Notes under the pieces: model-generated
The model's database searches: none
The model's input: only the letters and a program-made list of their open reading frames with translations
Told to the model about the DNA's origin: nothing
Shown here: positions 1 to 6,461 of the stretch, piece after piece
Layout: each line of letters begins with the position of its first letter
Position numbering within the stretch: the first letter of the stretch is position 1
From: CAYLNM01 sp964385045
Lineage (GTDB): Bacteria > Planctomycetota > Phycisphaerae > Phycisphaerales > SM1A02
Length of the DNA: 16,999 bases
Reading direction: 5' to 3'
NCBI GenBank assembly: GCA_964385045.1
Contig: CAYLNM010000098.1
Coordinates: forward strand, 1 to 16,999
Position numbers and translations under genes: made by a program

Positions 1-40
1 GGGGGCGTCGGGGGCTGCGGGGGCGTCGGGGGCTGCGGGG
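1..40 (+). repeat. 18-bp tandem repeat with G-quadruplex pattern
   Basis: An 18-bp unit occurs twice without change (1-18 and 19-36). It gives five G tracts (1-5, 10-14, 19-23, 28-32, 37-40) separated by 4-nt loops CGTC, CTGC, CGTC, CTGC. This fits the intramolecular G-quadruplex pattern on the plus strand. It starts at the window edge, so the array may extend to the left. Function is unknown. Confidence 0.8.
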
Positions 41-396
41 CCGCTGCCGGGGGCTGTAGGGCACTGCCGGGCGGCTGCCGGGCGTGTCCTGTCACGCTGG
101 ACGGACGCTCTGGCCGGTTCCTGCTCCACGGACCACGGTCGATGCATCGCGACGGGACGGCGCGACGGCGCGACGGCGGGACGGCGCGACGGCGGGACGG
201 CGGGACGGCGCGACGTCGTGACGTCGTGACGGCGTGACGTCGTCGCCGGGGGCGTGATCGCGGCTTCACGTCCGGCTCAGCCCGCACTCCGGTGAACGAG
301 GCACGCTACGCCCATCGGCGGGGCGGTCCCGTCGACGCTCCGCCCCTCGCCCGTGCCGTGCACGCCGCGATGGGCTGTTCCAGACGGAGACCCCCC
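41..396. other. Gene-free, low-complexity stretch
   Basis: I see no convincing gene here. The stretch holds degenerate copies of G-rich units (to about 90), the 8-bp minisatellite at 156-243, and the upstream region of the DUF1328 gene. No clear -10 hexamer for that gene is visible: the few TA steps (near 55 and 306) do not continue as TANNNT. The reading frames that cross the area are arginine/proline-rich shadows. Confidence 0.5.
156..243. repeat. 8-bp minisatellite, 11 units
   Basis: Eleven consecutive 8-bp units fit GACGKCGN. Units 1-7 are GACGGCGC or GACGGCGG (156-211). Units 8, 9 and 11 are GACGTCGT and unit 10 is GACGGCGT (212-243). The array therefore has a GC-only left part and a T-containing right part, with embedded GACGTC palindromes. 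Eight is not a multiple of three and no gene spans it. It is probably a replication-slippage array. Confidence 0.85.
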
Positions 397-579
397 ATGC
401 TTGCGTGGGCCCTGACGTTCTTCATCATCGCGATCGTCGCGGCCGTCTTCGGCTTCGGCGGCATCGCCGCCGGGGCGGCGACCATCGCGAAGGTCCTGTT
501 CTTCCTGTTCCTGCTCCTGTTCGTGGTGTCGCTCGTGATGGGCCTCGCCCGCCGCGGAGATCGTGCGGTGCGGGCATGA
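397..579 (+). CDS. DUF1328/YtjA-family small membrane protein
   Basis: A 60-aa protein made of two hydrophobic helices (about residues 4-24 and 31-50) joined by a glycine/alanine turn with FGFGGIAAGAA (18-28), then a short basic tail. The two-helix plan, the FGFGG turn and the length match the DUF1328 (E. coli YtjA) family of small inner-membrane proteins, whose molecular role is unknown. The start at 397 is chosen because GGAGA (386-390) lies 6 nt upstream and the protein begins directly at helix 1. An in-frame extension to 292 adds only low-complexity residues. The stop overlaps the next gene's ATG (ATGA, 576-579), so the pair is probably translationally coupled. Confidence 0.85.
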   Translation: MLAWALTFFIIAIVAAVFGFGGIAAGAATIAKVLFFLFLLLFVVSLVMGLARRGDRAVRA

Positions 580-827
580 GCCGCCGAGACGATCGATCCG
601 AGCGAGCTTGGCCGGGGCCGGTCGCCCGCACGTGTCGCCACGCACCCCTCGCGGCCCTGATGCTCGGTCTCGCCGGCGGCGCGGGCCTCGCAACCGTCGG
701 GCTCGCCGGGTGCGCGGACGATCGGCCCGCCGACGACGCGGCCGAGGAGACCGGCGAGGAGACCGGCGAGGCGGTGGAGGACGCCGCCGACGGGGTCGAG
801 GACGCCGGCGACGAGATGGACGGCTGA
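576..827 (+). CDS. Small acidic lipoprotein
   Basis: An 83-aa product starting in the ATGA overlap with the DUF1328 gene. It has a basic N-terminal region (to about residue 22), a hydrophobic stretch (24-44) and a clear lipobox LAGC with Cys46 as the lipidation site, so it is probably exported and membrane-anchored. The residues after Cys46 (Ala, Asp, Asp) do not look like a strong inner-membrane retention signal, but sorting rules in this phylum are uncertain. The mature part, about 38 aa, is almost all D, E, A and G with repeats such as EETG and EDA, and has no fold I can name. Small entericidin-like lipoproteins are a loose comparison only. Its acidic repeats resemble the insert of the membrane protein at 5547-6080. 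Confidence 0.75.
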   Translation: MSRRDDRSERAWPGPVARTCRHAPLAALMLGLAGGAGLATVGLAGCADDRPADDAAEETGEETGEAVEDAADGVEDAGDEMDG

Positions 828-896
828 TCGCCGACCCGCACACCGCCGAGGCGAGACGCGGCCCGGGGGCCGCGCCCGCGCCCGCGGCCGAACGCG

Positions 897-942
897 ACGA
901 CGCCCCGCCCGCCGCAGGGAATGCGGCAGCGCGGGGCGTCGT
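897..942. terminator. Nested hairpin between convergent genes
   Basis: A perfect 12-bp stem (897-908 with 931-942) encloses a second perfect 6-bp stem (GCCGCA 911-916 with TGCGGC 922-927, loop GGGAA). It lies between the stops of the lipoprotein gene (827) and the mscS-like gene (984, opposite strand). It could end transcription from both sides, but neither flank has a U tract. Confidence 0.6.
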
Positions 943-983
943 GCGGGCGCCGGACCGGCGGCCGGCGGGCGCCCGAGCGGCGA

Positions 984-2288
984 TCAGGTGGTCTGGTGCA
1001 CGTGCACGTCCATCTGCGGGAAGGGGATGCCGATGCCTTCGGCGTCGAACCGAAGCTTCACCTCGCGGTGGAGGTCGAAGTAGACGTCCCAGTAGTCGCT
1101 GGTCTTGGTCCACGGACGGACGACGAAGTTGACCGACGAGTCGGCGAGCTCGACCACCTTGATCATCGGGGCGGGGTCACCGAGCACCTTCGGATGCGAC
1201 GTGACGAGGTCCCGCAGCACCTGCTCGGCCTTCTCGACGTCGTCGGCGTAGCCGATGCCGAAGGTCAGGTCGACGCGGCGGGTCGCGCTGCCGGTGACGT
1301 TGGTGATGACGTCGCCCCAGATCGACCCGTTGGGCACGATGTTGATCTGGTTGTCGGGGGTGACGAGGGTGGTCGAGACGAGCGTCATCGCCTTGACGGT
1401 GCCCGAGACGCCGCCTGCGGTCACGTAGTCGCCGATGTCGTACGGCCGGTACAGCAGGATCATGACGCCGGCGGCGAAGTTGCCGAGCGTGCCCTGCAGC
1501 GCGAAGCCGATGATGAAGCCCGCGGCACCGACGGCCGCGAGCAGCGGACCGGTGTTCACGCCGAGGCGGCCGAGGGCGACGATGATGCCCACGATGAAGA
1601 TCGTCTGGCCGGTGATGTTGGCGAGGAAGTCGCGGAGCAGCTCCGAGCCCTTGCGGACCTTGCGAAGGGCGCGGCGGACCACGCCGCTGACGATGTTCGC
1701 CACGATCCGGGCGATGAGGATGATCGCGAGGAAGGCCACGATGTTCAGGCCGACCTTCACGCCGCCGTCGGGACTGACGACCCACTCCTGCAGGCGACCC
1801 GCCAGGCCGGCCACGTCGGTGGGATCGACGTCGGCGATCAGGTTGCCCTGCACGGCGACGAGATAGGCCCGTGGCTCGGCCACGTCGCCGCCCCGGGCCT
1901 CGATCGCGTCGAGGATCACCTCGGTCCGCTCCACCGCGCGGGCGACGGGCTCGCCGCGCGCGGAGCGCTGCTGCAGGTGGTCGAGCCAGGTCGGCAGGGC
2001 CTCCTCGAGCTGGGCCTTGAACAGCGGACGCACGGCCCGCCGCAGGACGGGCAGCTCGGTCTCGACGTCGTTGACGGCGGCGAGCGCCTCGTCCATCGAC
2101 TCGATCGCGGCGGCGGGCGAGGGCTCGGCGTCGCCGGCGGGGGCCGCGGCGGGCGCGTCTCCGCCGGCGGCCGGCGGCGCGCCGGTGCCGGCGATCGACG
2201 CCGGCGCGGGAACGAGCAGGACCAGCAGGCCGAGGAGCAGCGGGACGAGCGAGCGCGGCGACGGGCCGCGGCGGTGGGCGAGGTGCAT
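984..2288 (-). CDS. MscS-family small-conductance mechanosensitive channel
   Basis: A 434-aa protein predicted to be a mechanosensitive channel that opens under membrane tension to release osmolytes. A signal-peptide-like N-terminus (1-33) leads into an Ala/Pro-rich linker and a helical, probably periplasmic domain (about 60-170). Membrane helices follow near 178-201 and 226-244. The pore-lining helix region (248-283) contains GFALQGTLGNFAAG and runs into PYDIGDYV. The soluble beta and alpha/beta domains follow, with VPNGSI (318-323) and the C-terminal IPFPQ (421-425) typical of the family. E. coli MscS is 286 aa, so this one carries an extra N-terminal domain. The start at 2288 is chosen for the signal peptide and the AGGAAGGA Shine-Dalgarno (2297-2304 on this strand), about 8 nt upstream. 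The longer in-frame upstream reading is antisense to polX and rejected. Confidence 0.93.
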   Translation of the reverse strand: MHLAHRRGPSPRSLVPLLLGLLVLLVPAPASIAGTGAPPAAGGDAPAAAPAGDAEPSPAAAIESMDEALAAVNDVETELPVLRRAVRPLFKAQLEEALPTWLDHLQQRSARGEPVARAVERTEVILDAIEARGGDVAEPRAYLVAVQGNLIADVDPTDVAGLAGRLQEWVVSPDGGVKVGLNIVAFLAIILIARIVANIVSGVVRRALRKVRKGSELLRDFLANITGQTIFIVGIIVALGRLGVNTGPLLAAVGAAGFIIGFALQGTLGNFAAGVMILLYRPYDIGDYVTAGGVSGTVKAMTLVSTTLVTPDNQINIVPNGSIWGDVITNVTGSATRRVDLTFGIGYADDVEKAEQVLRDLVTSHPKVLGDPAPMIKVVELADSSVNFVVRPWTKTSDYWDVYFDLHREVKLRFDAEGIGIPFPQMDVHVHQTT

Positions 2289-2374
2289 CGGAGGGTTCCT
2301 TCCTGTCCGTGCCGGCGCGGGCGGACGGGGCCCCGTGGGCATCGCGTCCCGGGTCCGTCGCCGGAGGGGCGACG

Positions 2375-2380
2375 AGGATA
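2375..2380 (-). promoter_or_regulatory. Possible -10 box of the mscS-like gene
   Basis: TATCCT on the minus strand, about 87 nt upstream of the start, fits the TANNNT pattern seen before other genes here. No -35 box is recognisable at the expected distance. Confidence 0.25.
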
Positions 2381-2645
2381 CTGCCCCGAGGCGATGGTGC
2401 GGGGAGCCCCGAGCCGGCGCGGCGCGACCGGTGGTGACGTGATCGCCCGCGCGAGCCGACCCGGCGGGCGAGCGGAGCAGGATGGCGACTCGGCCGTGAT
2501 CCGCCCATGGCCGAACGGGACCGAATCGACGGCGTCCGCCGAGCCGCGGGCGCGGCGGTCCGTCGGCGGAGGGTCCTGTGCCGGAAGGAGAGGCGACTCC
2601 TCCGACGGCGCGCACCGGGCGGCCGGGTCGCCCTCGCCGGCGGCG

Positions 2646-2651
2646 TAGACT
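2646..2651 (+). promoter_or_regulatory. Possible -10 box of polX, near-leaderless
   Basis: TAGACT ends 9 nt before the polX ATG, which places transcription initiation 0-3 nt from the start codon. There is no Shine-Dalgarno between the two (CGTCGTCCC). No good -35 box is seen. Confidence 0.42.
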
Positions 2652-2660
2652 CGTCGTCCC

Positions 2661-4415
2661 ATGCCCGCACGCAACGCCCAGATCGCCGCCGTCTTCGAGC
2701 GGATGGCCGAGCTCACCGAGCTGCTCGGCGGCAACCGCTTCAAGGTCAACGCCTTCCAGAAGGTCGCCCGCGTCCTCGCCGACCTGCCGCGGGACGTCGG
2801 CGAGCTGACCGACGAGGAGCTCGCCGGGCTCGACGGCGTCGGAAAGGGGGCGGTCGAGCGGATCCGCGAGTTCGTGGAGCACGGCCGCATCGAGGAGCAC
2901 GAGCGGCTCGCGGGCGAGGTGCCGGCCGGCGTGCTGGAGGTCATGGCGGTTCCGGGCATCGGGCCCAAGACCGCCCGGCTCTTCTGGCAGGAGTCGGGCG
3001 TGGCGTCCGTCGCGGATCTGCAGGCGCGGCTCGACGACGGCGGTCTCGTCGGGCTGAAGGGCTTCGGCCCGAAGAAGCTCGAGAACATCCGCCGCAGCCT
3101 GGCCTTCGCGCAGTCCGCGGGCGATCGCACGCGGATCGGCACGGCGTGGACGCTCGCCCGCCGCTTCGTCGAGACGCTGGAGGGCCTGCCGCAGGTCGAC
3201 CGGATCGAGTGTGCAGGATCGCTGCGGCGCGGCCGCGAGACGATCGGCGACGTCGACGTGCTCGTGGCGGCGGATCCGCAGGACGCCGGCCCGATCTTCG
3301 ATGCGTTCTGCGGCCACGAGGCGGTCGAGGAGGTGCTGCTGCGGGGCGACACCAAGGCGTCGGTCCGCACCGACGCGGGCATGCAGGTCGATCTTCGGGT
3401 GGTGGAGCCGGCGAGCTTCGGGGCGGCGCTGCTCTACTTCACCGGCTCCAAGGAGCACAACGTCCGGCTGCGGGAGCGTGCGCGGCAGCGCGGGATGACC
3501 CTCAACGAATACGCCCTCGCCCGCCTCGAGGCCGACGGCTCGCCGGGCGAGGCGGTCGCGACCGACGCGGAGGAGGCGATCTACGACGCGCTCGGCCTGC
3601 ACTGGATCCCGCCGGAGCTCCGCGAGGACCGCGGCGAGGTCGCGCTCGCCGAGGCGGGCGTGCTGCCCGCGCTCGTCTCGCTCGAGGACATCCGCTGCGA
3701 GCTGCATGCGCACACCACCGCGTCGGACGGCCGGATGTCGATCCGCGAGCTGGCCGAGCGGGCCGCGGCCCACGGCTTCCACACGATCGCGGTGACCGAC
3801 CACTCGCGCAGCCAGGTGCAGGCGAACGGGCTCGACGCCGACCGGCTGCGGCGGCACGTGGACGCGGTGCGCGAGGTGGCGGCGGAGCTGGCGGACACGA
3901 TCGTCGTGCTCGCCGGCAGCGAGGTCGACGTGCACGCCGACGGCTCGCTGGACTACGAGGACGACGTGCTCGAGCTGCTCGACGTGGTCGTCGCCTCGCC
4001 GCACGCGGCGCTGACGCAGGATCCCGCGAAGGCGACGACGCGGCTGATCCGGGCGATCGAGCATCCGAAGGTCAGGATCCTCGGCCATCCCACCGGACGG
4101 CTGATCATGCGGCGCGAGGGCCTGAGCCCCGACGTCGCCGCGCTCGCCGCCGCGGCGGCCGAGCACGACGTCGCCCTCGAGGTGAACGCGAATCACTGGC
4201 GGCTCGACCTGCGCGACGTCCACGTGCGGCTGGCCCTCGACGCGGGGGCCCGCATCGCGATCGACTGCGACGTGCACGCGGAGGCGGACTTCGACCAGCT
4301 GCGCTACGGGGTGCTCACCGCCCGCCGGGGCGGGGCGACGGCCGGGGACGTCGTCAACTGCCTCGGGCGCGACGAGCTGCTGGCGTGGCTCGGCGTGGAG
4401 GCGCCGTCGGGATGA
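2661..4415 (+). CDS. polX: DNA polymerase X with PHP domain
   Basis: A 584-aa family X DNA polymerase of the bacterial/archaeal type, which fills short gaps in DNA repair. An N-terminal 8-kDa-type domain carries helix-hairpin-helix motifs at 57-69 (LDGVGKGA), 97-105 (VPGIGPKTA) and 132-143 (LKGFGPKK). The nucleotidyltransferase core has GSLRRGRETIGDVDVLV (187-203), with metal-binding Asp197 and Asp199 and the third Asp likely Asp244. The fingers region contains YFTGSKEHN (259-267). The C-terminal PHP domain, usually linked to 3'-5' exonuclease or phosphoesterase activity in this family, shows ELHAHTTASDG (347-357), TDHS (379-382), GSEVDVHADG (419-428), SPH (446-448), GHP (475-477) and DVH (537-539). 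All key residues appear intact, and the length is normal for PolX (about 570-580). The start follows a -10-like TAGACT closely, with no Shine-Dalgarno. It is a single-gene unit. Confidence 0.95.
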   Translation: MPARNAQIAAVFERMAELTELLGGNRFKVNAFQKVARVLADLPRDVGELTDEELAGLDGVGKGAVERIREFVEHGRIEEHERLAGEVPAGVLEVMAVPGIGPKTARLFWQESGVASVADLQARLDDGGLVGLKGFGPKKLENIRRSLAFAQSAGDRTRIGTAWTLARRFVETLEGLPQVDRIECAGSLRRGRETIGDVDVLVAADPQDAGPIFDAFCGHEAVEEVLLRGDTKASVRTDAGMQVDLRVVEPASFGAALLYFTGSKEHNVRLRERARQRGMTLNEYALARLEADGSPGEAVATDAEEAIYDALGLHWIPPELREDRGEVALAEAGVLPALVSLEDIRCELHAHTTASDGRMSIRELAERAAAHGFHTIAVTDHSRSQVQANGLDADRLRRHVDAVREVAAELADTIVVLAGSEVDVHADGSLDYEDDVLELLDVVVASPHAALTQDPAKATTRLIRAIEHPKVRILGHPTGRLIMRREGLSPDVAALAAAAAEHDVALEVNANHWRLDLRDVHVRLALDAGARIAIDCDVHAEADFDQLRYGVLTARRGGATAGDVVNCLGRDELLAWLGVEAPSG

Positions 4416-4493
4416 TCGCCGGCGGGCCGGCGGGCCGGAGGGCCGGCGGGCCGGAGCGCCGGCGGGATGATCGCCGGGGGGCCGGCGGGCCGG
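4401..4493. repeat. Imperfect duplication of the polX 3' end
   Basis: A 38-bp segment (4401-4438) recurs at 4456-4493 with two mismatches, period 55 bp. The first copy contains the last polX codons and its TGA (4413-4415); the second sits wholly in the intergenic region. Between and after them runs a GGGCCGGC-type low-complexity tract (about 4421-4500). The 4416-4611 spacer between the convergent genes holds no gene I can support. Confidence 0.75.
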
Positions 4494-4611
4494 GGGGCGG
4501 CGAGCGAGCCGCACGGGGCGCGGTGCACGCGGCCGGCGGATGGTGCCGCGGTCGCCGCAGGCGCCGAGGACGCCTCAGACGTCGCGGAGGCCTCGCACGC
4601 TCCGGCGGCGT

Positions 4612-5148
4612 TCAGCCGGAGGCGCCCGCCGCGGCGCCCGTGAGCCGGCGCAGGTAACCGGCGGCCGGCCGCTTCCCGCCTCCCACGAGCAGCATCATCC
4701 ACCGCATCAAGGGGCCGTGCCACGACGTGGTCGCGATCTCGATCTCCATCGACACCGTGGCCGACGTGGTGCCGGCGGGGGTCGGCTCGAGCGCGAGCGT
4801 GGTCCGCATGCTCACCGGCGCCTCGGCGTCGGTCACCCGGCGGGTCGCGGCGCGCGGCGGCTCCCAGGCCTCGGTGACGACCGTGTGCCGGGTGGAGCCG
4901 AGATCCTCGACCCAGGAGGGACGCCCCTCGGCGTCGGGCAGTCGCTCGACGCTGCGGGCCTGCCCGGCGAGCGGAACGGGGGCGTTACCGGGACCGGCCG
5001 CACCGTGGGCGACGGCCCAGACCCGTTCGGGGGCCGCCGGGATCTCGCCCCGGACGGTGCCGCTCCACGTCGCCGGCAGCAGGTGGCCGCCGCCGACGAG
5101 CAGGAGCACGAACGCAAGCAGGGCGGCGAGGATCCAGACGAGCAGCAT
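4612..5148 (-). CDS. Membrane-anchored SRPBCC (START-like) domain protein
   Basis: A 178-aa protein. Residues 1-20 form a membrane helix, followed directly by a domain of about 150 residues with the SRPBCC outline. The first strand and helix carry the typical PAAPERVWAV (37-46), the late strands are seen in LALEPTPAGTTSATVSMEIE (118-137), and there is a long C-terminal helix (145-170, MRWMMLLVGGGKRPAAGYL). SRPBCC domains bind hydrophobic ligands in a cavity; the ligand here is unknown. The start at 5148 is preferred to an in-frame extension to 5265, because a TATAAC box ends exactly 6 nt upstream and the product then begins at the membrane helix. There is no Shine-Dalgarno. The gene is convergent with polX and divergent from the next gene. 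The fold call is moderately sure, the function unknown. Confidence 0.75.
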   Translation of the reverse strand: MLLVWILAALLAFVLLLVGGGHLLPATWSGTVRGEIPAAPERVWAVAHGAAGPGNAPVPLAGQARSVERLPDAEGRPSWVEDLGSTRHTVVTEAWEPPRAATRRVTDAEAPVSMRTTLALEPTPAGTTSATVSMEIEIATTSWHGPLMRWMMLLVGGGKRPAAGYLRRLTGAAAGASG

Positions 5149-5154
5149 GCGGGC

Positions 5155-5160
5155 GTTATA
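5155..5160 (-). promoter_or_regulatory. -10 box predicting a leaderless SRPBCC mRNA
   Basis: TATAAC on the minus strand, followed by GCCCGC and then the ATG. With six bases between hexamer and start codon, the A of ATG falls at the expected +1. No Shine-Dalgarno could fit. No clear -35 box is visible. Confidence 0.5.
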
Positions 5161-5256
5161 CCCCGCGCGGCGGCGGGGATCCGGACGCGGCGCGGCGGGG
5201 GGGCCGTCGGTGCTGCGGCGGGGATCCGGCGGCTCCACGGCCCCGGGGCAGTCAAG

Positions 5257-5302
5257 GAACCCCAACCTTCACGGGTTTGGTGAACCCCGATCTTCACGGG
5301 TT
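5257..5302. repeat. Two tandem hairpin-forming 21-bp repeats
   Basis: Unit 1 (5257-5277) and unit 2 (5282-5302) share 19 of 21 positions, period 25 bp. Each begins with GAACCCC and ends with TTCACGGGTT, so each can fold on itself. In unit 2, GAACCC (5282-5287) pairs with GGGTTC (5298-5303) across a 10-nt loop. The left arm of one unit can also pair with the right arm of the other. There is no U tract, so an operator or RNA switch is as likely as a terminator. Confidence 0.7.
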
Positions 5303-5310
5303 CATGACGG

Positions 5311-5370
5311 CGGTCCGGGGCGGTCCGGGGCGGTCCGGCGGTCGGAGTTGGTCGGGGCCGGTCGGAGTGG
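5311..5370. repeat. Two adjacent blocks of 10-bp tandem repeats
   Basis: CGGTCCGGGG repeats three times (5311-5340, last copy ending GGCG). It is followed at once by three degenerate GTCGGAGTTG-type units (5341-5370). The constant 10-bp phase is close to one DNA helical turn. No function is known. Confidence 0.6.
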
Positions 5371-5467
5371 CCGCGATGGCGGGGGGAGGCGGCCCCGGGC
5401 CGGGGCAGGGACTCGATTCCGGATGCTCTCCGCGGGGCGAGGAGGGGACGCGGACGGGCAACGGGAG

Positions 5468-5473
5468 TACAGT
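5468..5473 (+). promoter_or_regulatory. Possible -10 box of the 5547 membrane-protein gene
   Basis: TACAGT followed by CC, identical to the box upstream of groES (8415-8420). It would give a 5' leader of roughly 67 nt. No confident -35 box. Confidence 0.35.
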
Positions 5474-5546
5474 CCGCCGCCGCCCTGCCGGGCGGCCCAC
5501 GACCGCCACCTCGCGGCGCCGCCGCGACCGCCCCGGGAGCCCCGTC

Positions 5547-6080
5547 ATGGCCCGCCTCACGCTTGCCTACGCCGCGATCCTGATCGCCCTCGGCCTCGTC
5601 GCCTACTTCGTGCTGCAGCCGGCCGGCGACCGCAGCATGACCGCCCTGATCCCCGCCTTCTTCGGGATCGTGTTCGCCCTGCTGGGCGGACTCGCCCTCA
5701 ACGCCCGGCTCCGCAAGCACGCCATGCACGGCGCCGCGGTGCTCGCCCTGCTGGTCGTGATCCCCACCGCCGGCGCGATCCCGCAGCTGCCGGCCGCCCT
5801 CGAGGCCGCCGGCGAGCCCGCTCCGGCCGAGACGGCCGCGCCGGGGACGGGGGAGGAGGTCGCGGACGCTGCTGCCGACGCGGTGCAGGACGCCGGTGAG
5901 AACGCGTCGGAGGCCCTCGACGGGACCGCCCCGGACGCCGAGGCGACCGAGGAGGAGCCGATCCGCGTGAACGCGATCATCGTGCAGGCGGTCACGTGCG
6001 GGCTGAGCATCGCCTTCCTCGTGGCCTGCGTGGCGAGCTTCGTGCAGGCCCGCCGCGGCGGCGGGTCGACCGCAGGCTGA
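5547..6080 (+). CDS. Uncharacterised four-helix membrane protein with acidic insert
   Basis: A 177-aa protein. Hydrophobic helices lie at about 5-23, 33-51, 60-78 and 143-166. Between helices 3 and 4 is a loop of about 55 residues (82-138) rich in E, D and A, with repeats like EEVADAAADAVQDAG. The first part, with a conserved-looking SMTALIPAFFG (30-40), resembles small membrane proteins I associate with planctomycetes, but I cannot assign a function. The start at 5547 is chosen for GGGAG (5535-5539), 7 nt upstream, and because the protein then begins at helix 1; an in-frame reading upstream to 5277 crosses repeats. The stop codon is part of a hairpin. The acidic insert resembles the lipoprotein tail at 576-827. 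Confidence 0.75.
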   Translation: MARLTLAYAAILIALGLVAYFVLQPAGDRSMTALIPAFFGIVFALLGGLALNARLRKHAMHGAAVLALLVVIPTAGAIPQLPAALEAAGEPAPAETAAPGTGEEVADAAADAVQDAGENASEALDGTAPDAEATEEEPIRVNAIIVQAVTCGLSIAFLVACVASFVQARRGGGSTAG

Positions 6081-6130
6081 CTGCCCGAGCCGCCGCGGGC
6101 GGTGCAGGCCCGGCGGCGGCCCCGGCAGTC
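6079..6130 (+). terminator. Hairpin at the stop of the 5547-6080 gene
   Basis: GACTGCC (6079-6085, starting inside the TGA stop) pairs perfectly with GGCAGTC (6124-6130). An inner stem CCGCC/GGCGG (6090-6094 with 6098-6102) lies inside. There is no U tract, so intrinsic termination is uncertain. Confidence 0.4.
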
Positions 6131-6383
6131 GCCCGGGTCGCGACCACGGACGCCGTCGATCGCGCCGGGGGAGCGGGTGCCGCGCCGAGACCGGGATTCC
6201 TGCCTCCAGCTCCGGGGCCGCCGGTCCGCGTCTCTGGAGCGGCCCGTGCGTCCCTGCGGACCGCCTCGAGCCCATGAAGGGCGGCCGTCGCCGGCTCCTG
6301 CGCGTATCTGTACGGCCTCATGCGCTGTGGCGCGGGCCACGTGCGGTTCCGTCACGACCTTTCAGCAAACGGTGAGTTCTTCG
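6131..6383. other. Spacer without a supported gene
   Basis: Only low-quality open frames cross this stretch. Its GC content starts to fall near 6300. It leads into the candidate small transcription unit described next. Confidence 0.4.
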
Positions 6384-6412
6384 TTGTCGCGGATCGGGGC
6401 GGCCGGTACCGT
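6384..6412 (+). promoter_or_regulatory. Possible promoter of a small transcription unit
   Basis: TTGTCG (6384-6389) and TACCGT (6407-6412) are separated by exactly 17 nt. They match the sigma-70 consensus at 4/6 and 3/6. This would start RNA near 6419, upstream of strong hairpins and a palindrome. It is a weak match supported mainly by context. Confidence 0.3.
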
Positions 6413-6461
6413 GACCAGGCACTCGTTCGGGTCTCAAGGGTTATCCCGAGAGGCCGCTCCC

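Larger units (their letters stand above)
2289..2660. other. Divergent intergenic region mscS-like / polX
   Basis: 372 bp between two divergent starts. It holds the Shine-Dalgarno of the mscS-like gene, a weak -10 candidate for it (2375-2380) and the -10 candidate for polX (2646-2651). I see no small gene, RNA gene or clear repeat. The readings that cross it are high-GC shadows rich in R, G and A. Confidence 0.5.
5149..5546. other. Repeat-rich divergent intergenic region
   Basis: 398 bp between two divergent starts. It contains the TATAAC box of the minus-strand gene (5155-5160), two hairpin-forming 21-bp repeats (5257-5302), two blocks of 10-bp tandem repeats (5311-5370) and the TACAGT box of the plus-strand gene (5468-5473). 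Open frames across it are low-complexity and not supported as genes. Confidence 0.6.

Noticed and set aside
563..1132. 189-aa plus-strand frame over the lipoprotein gene
   Set aside because: It consists of arginine-rich low-complexity sequence, is out of frame with the lipobox-bearing ORF and runs into the mscS-like gene.
2289..4514. Upstream part of a very long minus-strand open frame joined to the mscS-like gene
   Set aside because: It is antisense to polX, whose motifs are unmistakable, and its composition is R/A/D/H-rich without motifs. The real gene starts at 2288 with a signal peptide and Shine-Dalgarno.
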